Shown here: piece by piece, positions 10,827 through 20,023 of the stretch | How the letters are laid out: every line of letters begins with the position of its first letter | Position numbering within the stretch: position 1 is the first letter of the stretch | Source of the DNA: Bacteroidota bacterium | Lineage (GTDB): Bacteria > Bacteroidota > Bacteroidia > Flavobacteriales > Flavobacteriaceae | DNA: 64,000 nucleotides | Assembly (NCBI GenBank): GCA_027619415.1 | Contig: JAQCFO010000004.1 | Span: 1-64,000 of the forward strand | Direction of reading: 5' to 3' | Translations under genes and position numbers: made by a program | Notes under the pieces: model-generated | Databases searched by the model: none | Seen by the model: only the letters and a program-made list of their open reading frames with translations | What the model was told of the DNA's origin: nothing

Positions 10827-11729
10827 TTACTTTTTAAAGAATTGTTGAATTTTGTTTTCAGCATAAATTAATATTGCTAATGCTTTATTAACATTACCTT
10901 TTTCTAATTCTTTTTTAGCAAATCTATGAATAGAGTTTAAATCTAATTTTGAAATGTTTTTTTCTTCATTTAGAATATTTTTAATTTCAGATGCATTAGG
11001 AAGTTTTTTTAAATTGGCTAAACGCCCTAAATTATTCCCTGTTAACACCGTACTTTCCTTAATGCTATTAGGCAGTTTATCTACGCCTATTCCTTTACTT
11101 TTAACAGGTTTAGCAATTTCAAATAATGACTCTTTTGTTGCTCTAATGTACCAGTTTTCACCCATTCGACCTACAAGATCTAATAGAGTAGTGTCTAAAC
11201 ATCCCTTATTGTTTAAATACTTTGTATTAACATGAATTAGTTCAACTTTTGCAAGTATAAGATTTCCAGCTCCTGGACCGTTACCTAATTCTATTATTTT
11301 TGAAACAGTACACTCAAATGAAACAGGAGTTTCCTTAACTCTTGGAGGTTTTATTTTTTTACTTGGAATTGGAGTTAACCCGGATTTTACAAACTCATTA
11401 ACACCTTTTTCATAGCTAGTACTAGTTAATGACATTTGTTCTACCATATCATAGTTGACTATATTAATAACTACTTCTGGGATTTCTTTTATGTTTTCAT
11501 GTGTATGTTTTAATGAATTATTTTTTCCACTTCTAGCTGGAGAAAAAATCATCATTGGAGGGTTTGAACTAAAAACATTAAAAAAACTAAAAGGACTTAA
11601 ATTCACATTACCTTTTTTATCTACAGTGCTAGCAAAACATATTGGTCTTGGAGCAATAGCAGAAAGCAGGTAAGTGTGTAATTCTTGTTGAGTTATATCA
11701 CTTGGATCAATTGTTTTTATATTGTTCAT
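10827..11729 (-). CDS. Flavin reductase-like domain protein
   Basis: SAIAPRPICFASTVDKKGNVNLSPFSFFNVFSSNPPMMIFSP pattern; C-terminal extension. Confidence 0.85.
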   Translation of the reverse strand: MNNIKTIDPSDITQQELHTYLLSAIAPRPICFASTVDKKGNVNLSPFSFFNVFSSNPPMMIFSPARSGKNNSLKHTHENIKEIPEVVINIVNYDMVEQMSLTSTSYEKGVNEFVKSGLTPIPSKKIKPPRVKETPVSFECTVSKIIELGNGPGAGNLILAKVELIHVNTKYLNNKGCLDTTLLDLVGRMGENWYIRATKESLFEIAKPVKSKGIGVDKLPNSIKESTVLTGNNLGRLANLKKLPNASEIKNILNEEKNISKLDLNSIHRFAKKELEKGNVNKALAILIYAENKIQQFFKK

Positions 11730-11734
11730 TCAGT

Positions 11735-12955
11735 TTATTTAGCTGGTAATATTTTTGTTTCAACCTCACCAAATCCAACACGTTGTCCCTTTTTTTGACT
11801 AAATCCACGAAAAGTGATAGTATCACCATCATTTAAAAACTTTCTTTCAGATCCATTTTCCATTTTAATAGGTTTTGTTCCCATCCAAGATAGTTCTAGC
11901 ATTGAGCCATATGAACCAGGCGTTTTCCCAGAAATAGTTCCTGAACCATAAAGATCTCCTACGTTAATATTACATCCACTTACACTTTGATGAGTTAATT
12001 GTTGTACCATATTCCAATATAAATATTTAAAATTAGATTTGGCAACAACTTGATCCTTAGAGTTTTCAGGTCTTATGGATACTTCTAATTCTATATTATA
12101 ATTCTTTTTTCCTTTGTACTTTAAGTACGGTAATACATCAGGATTTTGGTCAGGACCAGTTAACCTAAATTGGTCTAACGCTTCTAATGTTACAATCCAT
12201 GGAGATATAGAAGAAGCAAAACTTTTTGACAAAAAAGGTCCTAAAGGAACATACTCCCATTTCTGAATATCCCTAGCCGACCAATCGTTTAGAAGAACTA
12301 ACCCGAATATATGATCTTCAGCATCTTCAATTGATATAGAATCTCCAAGATTAGATTTTTTACCAGCAATAAAAGCCATCTCTAATTCAAAATCTAAACG
12401 TTCAGTAGCTTTAAATACTGGCTGAGTAGAGTTAAGGGGCAGTATTTGACCTTTTGGCCTATTAATAGACTGTTTACTGATAATAATTGAACTAGACCTT
12501 CCGTGATACCCTACAGGTATATGCTTCCAGTTTGGAAGAAGCGGATTATCTTTATCACGAAACATTGTACCTATATTAGTTGCATGTTCGATACTTGAAT
12601 AAAAATCAGTATAATCCCCAATATTTATTGGCATATGCATTTGTGATTCAGATTGAAGCACAAATAGATTGGATTTGTTTGAAATTGGAGAGCTTTCGTC
12701 TGAAATCCAATGTTGAATAGAGGTTCTTACTTTATTAGTGATTGGTTTTCCTAGAGAAATAAAATCATTTAAGGTGTTTTCATTAAATACAGATGTGTCA
12801 AAATCAAAAACTCCTAATTCGGATAAGGCAACTAAATCTAAAATATGATTACCAATAGCTACCCCAGCTCTAGGAGTTCGTTGTTTTGTTGAGAAAATTC
12901 CAAAAGGAATGTTGTAAATAGAAAAATCTGAATTTTCTGGTATATCAATTATCAT
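11735..12955 (-). CDS. fahA: Fumarylacetoacetase
   Basis: DYTDFYSSIEHATNIGTMFR, LNDWSARDIQKWEYVPLGPF, GSMLELSWMGTKPI motifs. Confidence 0.95.
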   Translation of the reverse strand: MIIDIPENSDFSIYNIPFGIFSTKQRTPRAGVAIGNHILDLVALSELGVFDFDTSVFNENTLNDFISLGKPITNKVRTSIQHWISDESSPISNKSNLFVLQSESQMHMPINIGDYTDFYSSIEHATNIGTMFRDKDNPLLPNWKHIPVGYHGRSSSIIISKQSINRPKGQILPLNSTQPVFKATERLDFELEMAFIAGKKSNLGDSISIEDAEDHIFGLVLLNDWSARDIQKWEYVPLGPFLSKSFASSISPWIVTLEALDQFRLTGPDQNPDVLPYLKYKGKKNYNIELEVSIRPENSKDQVVAKSNFKYLYWNMVQQLTHQSVSGCNINVGDLYGSGTISGKTPGSYGSMLELSWMGTKPIKMENGSERKFLNDGDTITFRGFSQKKGQRVGFGEVETKILPAK

Positions 12956-12961
12956 ATGTTA

Positions 12962-14119
12962 TTATTTTAACCAAGATTTAAAATATTTTCCGTCATCGAT
13001 TTTTAATGCATTTTCAGTCACTTGTAGTGGGCTAAATGTGTCAATCATGACTGCTAATTCATGAGTCTCTTTTTTTCCGATACTTCCTTCATATGTTCCA
13101 GGGTGCGGACCATGAGGAATTCCAGAAGGGTGTACTGAAATGTGACCCGGTTTGATATCAGTTCTACTCATAAAGTCCCCATCTACATAGTAAATGATTT
13201 CATCAGAATCTATATTGGAATGATTATATGGTGATGGAATAGCTTTAGGGTGGTAATCATATAGTCTTGGACAGAAAGAACATATCACAAACGATTTAGT
13301 TTCAAAAGTCTGATGAACTGGTGGAGGTTGGTGAATTCTTCCTGTAATAGGTTCAAAATTATGAATAGAGAAGCCGTAAGGGAAGTTGTAACCGTCCCAT
13401 CCTACAACATCAAAAGGATGAGTGCCGTAGATGATTTCATGTAACATTCCTTGTTTTTTTATTTTTACAAGAAAATCACCTTTTTCATTAAAAGAAACTA
13501 AGTTTTTGGGTAGTTTATAATCACGTTCACAAAATGGAGAATGTTCTGTCAATTGACCAAACCAGTTGCGGTATTTTTTTGGAGTGTAAATAGGATCAAA
13601 TGATTCTGCATATAAAATCCTATTATCTTCACTTTCAAATTCAATTTGATAAATCATCCCTCTAGGGATTATCAAATAATCTCCATATTCAAAAGAAATA
13701 TTTCCTAATAAAGTTTTAAGATTCCCTTTGCCTTTATGAATAAATAACATTTCATCAGCATCTGAATTTTTATAAAAATATGTTTTCATGGATTTTTTTG
13801 GAGCAGCCAGTCCAATATGCACACTTTTATTTACTAGTAAAGTTTGTCTGGAATCTAAAAAATCATTTTCAGGTAAAATGTCAAACCCAATCAATTTTAG
13901 GGATGTGATGTTTTTTTCTATTGCAACTTTTGGAGTTACATCTATACTTTTGTTAATTTTTTTTATCTGAGTAGGCGCGTGCTCATGATATAACAATGAA
14001 GACATTCCTTCAAATCCAATAGTTCCAAATAATTCTTCATGATAAAGAGTTCCGTCAGGTTTATAAAATTGAGTATGTCGTTTACTAGGGGTTTTTCCAA
14101 GAGAATGATATATAGGCAT
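12962..14119 (-). CDS. hmgA: Homogentisate 1,2-dioxygenase
   Basis: EVVGWDGYNFPYGFSIHNFEPITGRIHQPPPVHQTF-type region and HPSGIPHGPHPG motif. Confidence 0.95.
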   Translation of the reverse strand: MPIYHSLGKTPSKRHTQFYKPDGTLYHEELFGTIGFEGMSSLLYHEHAPTQIKKINKSIDVTPKVAIEKNITSLKLIGFDILPENDFLDSRQTLLVNKSVHIGLAAPKKSMKTYFYKNSDADEMLFIHKGKGNLKTLLGNISFEYGDYLIIPRGMIYQIEFESEDNRILYAESFDPIYTPKKYRNWFGQLTEHSPFCERDYKLPKNLVSFNEKGDFLVKIKKQGMLHEIIYGTHPFDVVGWDGYNFPYGFSIHNFEPITGRIHQPPPVHQTFETKSFVICSFCPRLYDYHPKAIPSPYNHSNIDSDEIIYYVDGDFMSRTDIKPGHISVHPSGIPHGPHPGTYEGSIGKKETHELAVMIDTFSPLQVTENALKIDDGKYFKSWLK

Positions 14120-14123
14120 AGTT

Positions 14124-15869
14124 TTACGATTTATTAGTTTTAATTAAAGCAATTCCATTATTTATAAGATCATAATATTTAGGAAAATTTTTCATTATTT
14201 TATTTAAATATAGTAAAGCTTTTTCGCTATAATCAATAAATGAATTATTTAAACATACTTCATAAAAATTCAGTATAACTAGCCAATCATCTGCAGTTGT
14301 ATTGATTATTTTTTTAAAAAGAATTTCTTTTTCTTTTGAAGAAAATTTAGAGGAGCTAAATTTTTCTACATCTTTATAAAGTTTATTTGATTTAGGAACT
14401 TTTGAAGTCGGAGTACTTTTATAATTACTTTTTTCTATTTTAAATGAGGAGTTGTCAGCACATCCAGAGTATGCAGAAGTGATCTTATTTCCAACAGCCA
14501 TGTCGTAAACCCCCCAATCTGGTTGAAATAAAATTTGATTTTCAAAAGTAACTAGACAATCTTTAAAAGAGATTAGTAAAATTTTTCCAAAAACATTTCT
14601 TATCCCAGTTATAATAGTTCCTTTAACTATCACCCCACTTTCGAATTTAAGAGAGGTTTTTTTTCCTTCAATTATTCCAAATAATTCTAAATCAGAAGGA
14701 GACATATCTTCTATAGCTAAGTTGCTTTTTTTAAGTTTTCCTATTGGAGAACCAAAACCTGAAGAGTGATATTTTATGCTGTGTCCTATCAATTCCTTAT
14801 TTCGATAAGATAAAGCAGTTTTTGAATTGGTAGCTAAGTAAGCTGCTTTTTTATTGTTATTAGGGTTTGAAATACAGTCATTAAAAACACCTGATATTTG
14901 TAATCCTGTACTTAGCTCAATAGTTCCTAGTTGTTTGGAATTAATTAATTTTTTTAAACCCTCTATACCACCTTTTCTTAGAGACATTTGATCGGCTAAT
15001 TCTTCTAGAACTTTACTTAAATGAGAAAAATTTGGAATAACAAATAGCTGAGGTTGTGGTTTTGTGATATCAAATCTTTGATAGGCTGCTTCTAAAGAGT
15101 AAGGTTTTTTAACTACTTTTTTATCCAAACACCATTTGCTTTCACCAATAGATGACAATAAGCCAGCACCATAAATTTTAAAATCTTCTAAGTTTCCTAT
15201 TAGACCATATTCAACAGTCCACCAATGAATATTTCTAATTAGTTCCATTTCAGAAAATTCTTTATTAGTATTTTGAAGCTGTAATACTTTTTCTAGTGAG
15301 ATGTCAATTTCTTGCTTTGTAGAACCTACTGTTTCTTTTAGTATTGATAAATCCCTTATTGCTATGAACATTTCCCAGTCATGAGATGATGAGATTGCTT
15401 TGGAACCTATTTGCCCAAACCTCCTTAAGTATTCCGAATATTCTGGGTGTGCTAAGAATGGGGCATGCCCTGCAGACTCGTGTATTATGTCTGGAGCAGG
15501 AGTATACTCAATATTTTGTAGTTGTCTTATTTCACTAGCTATAATAAGAACATTATAGGATTGAAATTCCATAAATGCTGATGGAGGAATAAATCCGTCA
15601 ACAGCTACAGCAGCCCAACCGATATCTTTTAATATCCGATTCATTCCGTACATACTGGGAATTTTATCAGCTGAAATACATGCTTTTTCTAATCCAGTAA
15701 TATAAAAATCATGCGCGTGTTTTTTTAAAAAAGAAATATTGCTTCGCATAACATACTTCCAAACAGATTGATTTATAGCAGTATAGGATTCATAATTCTG
15801 AGGTTTAATATATTGCTTTAAATGATCTGGTAATTGATCAATTATTGGATTACTTATTTTTAATATCAT
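14124..15869 (-). CDS. Aromatic amino acid hydroxylase (phenylalanine 4-monooxygenase-like) with long C-terminal extension
   Basis: PDIIHESAGHAPFLAHPEYSEYLRRFG iron-site motif, HWWTVEYGLIG; adjacent to hppD/hmgA/fahA. Confidence 0.88.
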   Translation of the reverse strand: MILKISNPIIDQLPDHLKQYIKPQNYESYTAINQSVWKYVMRSNISFLKKHAHDFYITGLEKACISADKIPSMYGMNRILKDIGWAAVAVDGFIPPSAFMEFQSYNVLIIASEIRQLQNIEYTPAPDIIHESAGHAPFLAHPEYSEYLRRFGQIGSKAISSSHDWEMFIAIRDLSILKETVGSTKQEIDISLEKVLQLQNTNKEFSEMELIRNIHWWTVEYGLIGNLEDFKIYGAGLLSSIGESKWCLDKKVVKKPYSLEAAYQRFDITKPQPQLFVIPNFSHLSKVLEELADQMSLRKGGIEGLKKLINSKQLGTIELSTGLQISGVFNDCISNPNNNKKAAYLATNSKTALSYRNKELIGHSIKYHSSGFGSPIGKLKKSNLAIEDMSPSDLELFGIIEGKKTSLKFESGVIVKGTIITGIRNVFGKILLISFKDCLVTFENQILFQPDWGVYDMAVGNKITSAYSGCADNSSFKIEKSNYKSTPTSKVPKSNKLYKDVEKFSSSKFSSKEKEILFKKIINTTADDWLVILNFYEVCLNNSFIDYSEKALLYLNKIMKNFPKYYDLINNGIALIKTNKS

Positions 15870-15900
15870 TATATCCTATTTTATATGTATAAAAATATAT

Positions 15901-17022
15901 TTACAAAGTCCCTCTAAGTTCTTGTTCTTTTTCAATAGCCTCAAATAGTGCTTTAAAGTTTCCTTTACCAAATGACAAGGCTCCCTTTCTTTGAATAATT
16001 TCAAAAAACATCGTTGGTCTTGGCTCTACAGGTCGAGTGAAAATCTGTAATAAATACCCTTCGTCATCCCTGTCTACCAAAATGTTTAATTCTTTAAGTT
16101 TCGATATTTCTTCATCAATCTCACCAACTCTGTTTAATACCGAATCGTAATAATATGAAGGAACTTTTAAAAACTCAACTCCACGACTTTTTAAATCTGT
16201 AACAGTTTTAACAATATCATCTGTAGAAAGAGCAATATGCTGAATCCCTTCTCCTTCATAAAAATCTAAAAACTCTTCTACTTGAGATTTTTTCTTCCCT
16301 TCAGCAGGCTCATTAATGGGAAACTTTATTTTACCGTTTCCACTACTCATTACTTTACTCATAAGAGCAGTATAATCTGTAGAAATATCTTCATCATCAA
16401 ACGAAAGAATTTGAGAGAATCCTAATACTTTTTGATAAAAACTTACCCATAAATCCATCTTGTTCCAATCTACATTCCCTACCATGTGATCAACAAATTT
16501 TAACCCTGTATTTTGTGGGTTATAATCTGGTGTTTCCCATTTTCTATATCCTGGCAAGAAAATTCCGCTGTAGTTCTTTCTTTCAATAAAAACATGAACA
16601 GTTTCACCATAAGTGTAAATACCAGATTTAACAATCTTTCCTTGATCGTCAGTTTCTGTTTTTGGTGTAAAATAAGATTTGGCTCCATTTTTAATAGCAG
16701 TTTCGTAAGCATAGGTAGCATCATCTACCCAAAAAGCCACCACTTTAACGCCATCGCCATGTTGATCTATATGTAGACCAATTTCTGTTCCGCTTTTTAA
16801 AGGAGAGGTTAGTACTAAGCGAATTTTATCTTGAGCAAGTACGTAACTTTCTCTGTCTTTTATTCCTGTTTCTAAGCCAGAGTAAGCTAAAGATTGAAAT
16901 CCAAATGCAGTTTTGTAATAATGAGCAGCTTGCTTAGAGTTGCCAACGTATAATTCTATGTAATCAGTACCATTTAAAGGCATAAAATCTAACTTACTAT
17001 TGTTTTTTTTTGTTTTTATCAT
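15901..17022 (-). CDS. hppD: 4-hydroxyphenylpyruvate dioxygenase
   Basis: VDHMVGNV, QHIALSTDDI, LLQIFTRPVEPRPTMFFEIIQRKG motifs. Confidence 0.96.
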   Translation of the reverse strand: MIKTKKNNSKLDFMPLNGTDYIELYVGNSKQAAHYYKTAFGFQSLAYSGLETGIKDRESYVLAQDKIRLVLTSPLKSGTEIGLHIDQHGDGVKVVAFWVDDATYAYETAIKNGAKSYFTPKTETDDQGKIVKSGIYTYGETVHVFIERKNYSGIFLPGYRKWETPDYNPQNTGLKFVDHMVGNVDWNKMDLWVSFYQKVLGFSQILSFDDEDISTDYTALMSKVMSSGNGKIKFPINEPAEGKKKSQVEEFLDFYEGEGIQHIALSTDDIVKTVTDLKSRGVEFLKVPSYYYDSVLNRVGEIDEEISKLKELNILVDRDDEGYLLQIFTRPVEPRPTMFFEIIQRKGALSFGKGNFKALFEAIEKEQELRGTL

Positions 17023-17061
17023 TTATGTGTTCTATGTCGTTATATATAAAAATATAAAAAT

Positions 17062-17081
17062 ATTGTTGTCAATGCAACAAT
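17062..17081. promoter_or_regulatory. Candidate MarR-type operator palindrome
   Basis: Perfect 7-bp arms ATTGTTG-TCAATG-CAACAAT in the hppD/marR divergent intergenic region. Confidence 0.5.
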
Positions 17082-17148
17082 TGGGATGTTTTTTATATTA
17101 TTTTAAATAATTTGGGTTTAAAACATGTTATTATTATATTCACTTTAT

Positions 17149-17607
17149 ATGGATAGAATAGAAGGTTTTGGACTATACTTAGATTTAACTCTAAAAAAAA
17201 TATCTGAGACATATTTAAGAGTATTTAATAATAATAATATAAACCTTACAATAGAGCAATTTGTTATTTTACAGCAAATTGATAGGCTAGGAAATAATGC
17301 TTCGCAAAAAGATATAGTAGAGATTAATTTCAGAAATAGAGCAACTACTTCAAGAGTTATTAGTGGTTTATGTAAAAAAAATTTTGTAAAAAAGAAAAGG
17401 TTTAAAAGTGACTTAAAACGTTACAAACTTATTATATCGGAAGAAGGGTATCTTGAACTAGAAAAGGCTCAACCTTATGTTCAAAAGTTAAGGAATTTGT
17501 CTAAAAAAAATATTAAACAAAAAGATTTTAACGAGTTATTAGTTATTTTGGAAAAAATCAGAAATAATTATGAACTTTTTGATGAAAGTGTAAAACCTAT
17601 TTCATAG
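17149..17607 (+). CDS. MarR family transcriptional regulator
   Basis: ~152 aa, winged-helix pattern (QFVILQQIDRLG...RATTSRVISGLCKKNFVKKKR); divergent from hppD. Start at 17149 or 17125. Confidence 0.85.
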   Translation: MDRIEGFGLYLDLTLKKISETYLRVFNNNNINLTIEQFVILQQIDRLGNNASQKDIVEINFRNRATTSRVISGLCKKNFVKKKRFKSDLKRYKLIISEEGYLELEKAQPYVQKLRNLSKKNIKQKDFNELLVILEKIRNNYELFDESVKPIS

Positions 17608-17782
17608 TTCGTTTTTATACATACAGAATAATACTGTTATTTATTCAAATCATTCTAATAAATAAAAAGTTTACATTATTTAATTGATTGGTAAATTATA
17701 AAAGTTATTGATTGATATTTTGTTCAGTTTTTCTACCTTAGTATAAATAAAAAGTTAATTTTATCATTAAAATATAAAATTT

Positions 17783-18391
17783 ATGAAAAATGTAATTCTA
17801 ATTACTTTAATGTTTTTTGTTTCATTTTTATCATTTTCACAAAACGTTACGCAATACTTGAATCCAGTTTCTAGTCCTCAAGCATCTGTAAGTCAGAATG
17901 TAGGTATGACTAATATTTCTATTGACTATTCATCTCCGGGTATTAAAGGAAGGCAAGTTTTTGGCAACCTAGTTCCTTATGATCAACTATGGAGAGCTGG
18001 TGCAAATAGTCCTACTTTGATAAAATTTTCAACTAATGTAACTATTGGTGATAAGACATTAAGAGCAGGTGATTATGCTATTGCTATAACTCCTAGAAAA
18101 GACAGTAAATGGACTATAGATCTAAATTCTGCTGGAAAATATCCTTTTGCTTATATGTTAGGCGGAAAATTAGATATAGAGGCCTATAATAAAGATTTAG
18201 CTGTTAGTTTTGATGTAAATCCAGAATATTGGGATAATGACACGTCTATTGAAAGGTTAAAATATATTATAGATGCAAATGACAACAAGATAGCCATAGT
18301 AACTTTGTTATGGGATAATGTGTTAGTAAGATTTAAGGTTGATACAATGACAGAAAAACATCTTGAAAATTTTTCAAATACATTAAAATAA
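17783..18391 (+). CDS. DUF2911 family protein, secreted
   Basis: Signal peptide; ISIDYSSPGIKGRQVFGNLVPYDQLWRAGANSPT pattern. Confidence 0.88.
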   Translation: MKNVILITLMFFVSFLSFSQNVTQYLNPVSSPQASVSQNVGMTNISIDYSSPGIKGRQVFGNLVPYDQLWRAGANSPTLIKFSTNVTIGDKTLRAGDYAIAITPRKDSKWTIDLNSAGKYPFAYMLGGKLDIEAYNKDLAVSFDVNPEYWDNDTSIERLKYIIDANDNKIAIVTLLWDNVLVRFKVDTMTEKHLENFSNTLK

Positions 18392-18445
18392 GAAATCAAT
18401 TTTATTTTTGCAGAGGATTATTTATCAAAAATCATTATTAAGGTT

Positions 18446-19900
18446 TTATTTTTTAAGAGGTAAATTTTTTGATGGCCTAAACTCTGTTATTCCTTTTTCT
18501 TTTATCATTTCTTCAATCTTATTTATACTTGAAGGAACAAACTCACTTAAATTTTCAACTCCATTTCTTGTTACTAATGCAACATCTTCAATTCTTATAT
18601 ATAATTTTTCTTCAGGTATCCATATCATAGGATCAATAGTAAAAACCATTCCTTCTTTAAGATTAATTCCATGAACTCTACCAACGTCATGAACTGCCAT
18701 TCCAACAGGATGTTGAAAGTGTCCCCTAAATGATAAGGCATTTTGAACAGCTGTTAAATATCTTGGTTTCGAAAACTTTTTACCCACAAGATATTCTTTC
18801 ATGTCTTTAGATGCTTTCCTCAATACTTCATCTGAATTCACACCAGGTTTTATATATTTAAACAAAGCATTCCTGTAATTGACTATGAACTTATATAATG
18901 CAGCTTGATCTGTATTAAAAACTCCGTTAACAGGCCAGATTCTTGTAACATCACTAGTGTAATTATTGTAATCTGGGGCATAATCCATAAGTACTAAATC
19001 ACCATCTTTTAAAACATCTTTTTTTCTAAAATAATGTCCCATATAAGCATTAGATCCTCCCCCAATGATAGATGGGTATCCATCTCCTTGTGAACCGTGT
19101 TGATAAAAAATATATTTTGCAGCTGCATCAAGTTGATATTCATAAATACCAGGTTTTGTTGAACGCATTGCTTCAATTATTCCTAAACCAGCAATTTCTG
19201 TAGCTTTCCTAATAATTTCAATTTCTTTTGAACTCTTTATTAGACGCATAGAATCTAGTAAAGGAGACAAATTTTTAATTTCAAATTCAGGAAAACGTTC
19301 ATTAATTAGTTTTATAAATCTAGATTCACGTGTAGTATTAGAGTCCCAAGGATCCGCTGCAGCACGCGCATGTCCAGATAAAATTTCATCCCTACTATCA
19401 TTTCCCATTTCTGCTGGACTAAATGGAGTATATAATGTTGGTATAGTACCATTTATAAGACCTGTACTAACTAAGTCGTTTCCAAGAAAATCTAATGATT
19501 TAATATTTTTTATTCCTGTTAGTTTTTTAATTAAATCAGCATCATCAAACGATAGAATTTTTCCTTGACTTTGTTCTCTATTTTTTTCTCTTCTTGGTAA
19601 ATAAATTGTTGTGCTTTTGTTTTTACCATTTAACAATAAGTATGCGTGACCCTCTTCAATTCCACATAGATAATAAAAAGTATTGGTTTGTCTAAAAACT
19701 TTAAAACCAGCAATACTTGCTCCACCTTGAATTAATGCAATTGAATTATCCCCAATTTCTTTAAAAACTTTAGATCTTCTTGCTTCAAATTCACTTATTG
19801 TGAAGTCAGTTTGGTAATAATGTTTTTCTTGAGAATATAGATTATTCCTATTTGATATTAATAAGATGGTTAAAATTAAAAGAAGTTTATTAAAACTCAT
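18446..19900 (-). CDS. Secreted M24 aminopeptidase P family protein (Xaa-Pro aminopeptidase)
   Basis: MDYAPDYNNYTSDVTRIWPVNG, HFQHPVGMAVHDVG, EGMVFTIDPM, RIEDVALVT motifs. Confidence 0.9.
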   Translation of the reverse strand: MSFNKLLLILTILLISNRNNLYSQEKHYYQTDFTISEFEARRSKVFKEIGDNSIALIQGGASIAGFKVFRQTNTFYYLCGIEEGHAYLLLNGKNKSTTIYLPRREKNREQSQGKILSFDDADLIKKLTGIKNIKSLDFLGNDLVSTGLINGTIPTLYTPFSPAEMGNDSRDEILSGHARAAADPWDSNTTRESRFIKLINERFPEFEIKNLSPLLDSMRLIKSSKEIEIIRKATEIAGLGIIEAMRSTKPGIYEYQLDAAAKYIFYQHGSQGDGYPSIIGGGSNAYMGHYFRKKDVLKDGDLVLMDYAPDYNNYTSDVTRIWPVNGVFNTDQAALYKFIVNYRNALFKYIKPGVNSDEVLRKASKDMKEYLVGKKFSKPRYLTAVQNALSFRGHFQHPVGMAVHDVGRVHGINLKEGMVFTIDPMIWIPEEKLYIRIEDVALVTRNGVENLSEFVPSSINKIEEMIKEKGITEFRPSKNLPLKK

Positions 19901-20023
19901 TATTACTTGTTTTAGCTGTTTAATATTAGTGATTTTTATTTGTAACTTGATCTAACAACAATTTAATAATAATTTTTAACATTAGTTAGTTTATTAAAAT
20001 ATTTACAAAATGATATATAAGTT

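Noticed and set aside
16500-16724. Alternative-frame ORF within hppD
   Set aside because: Same-strand out-of-frame ORF within a well-supported gene; low-complexity composition.
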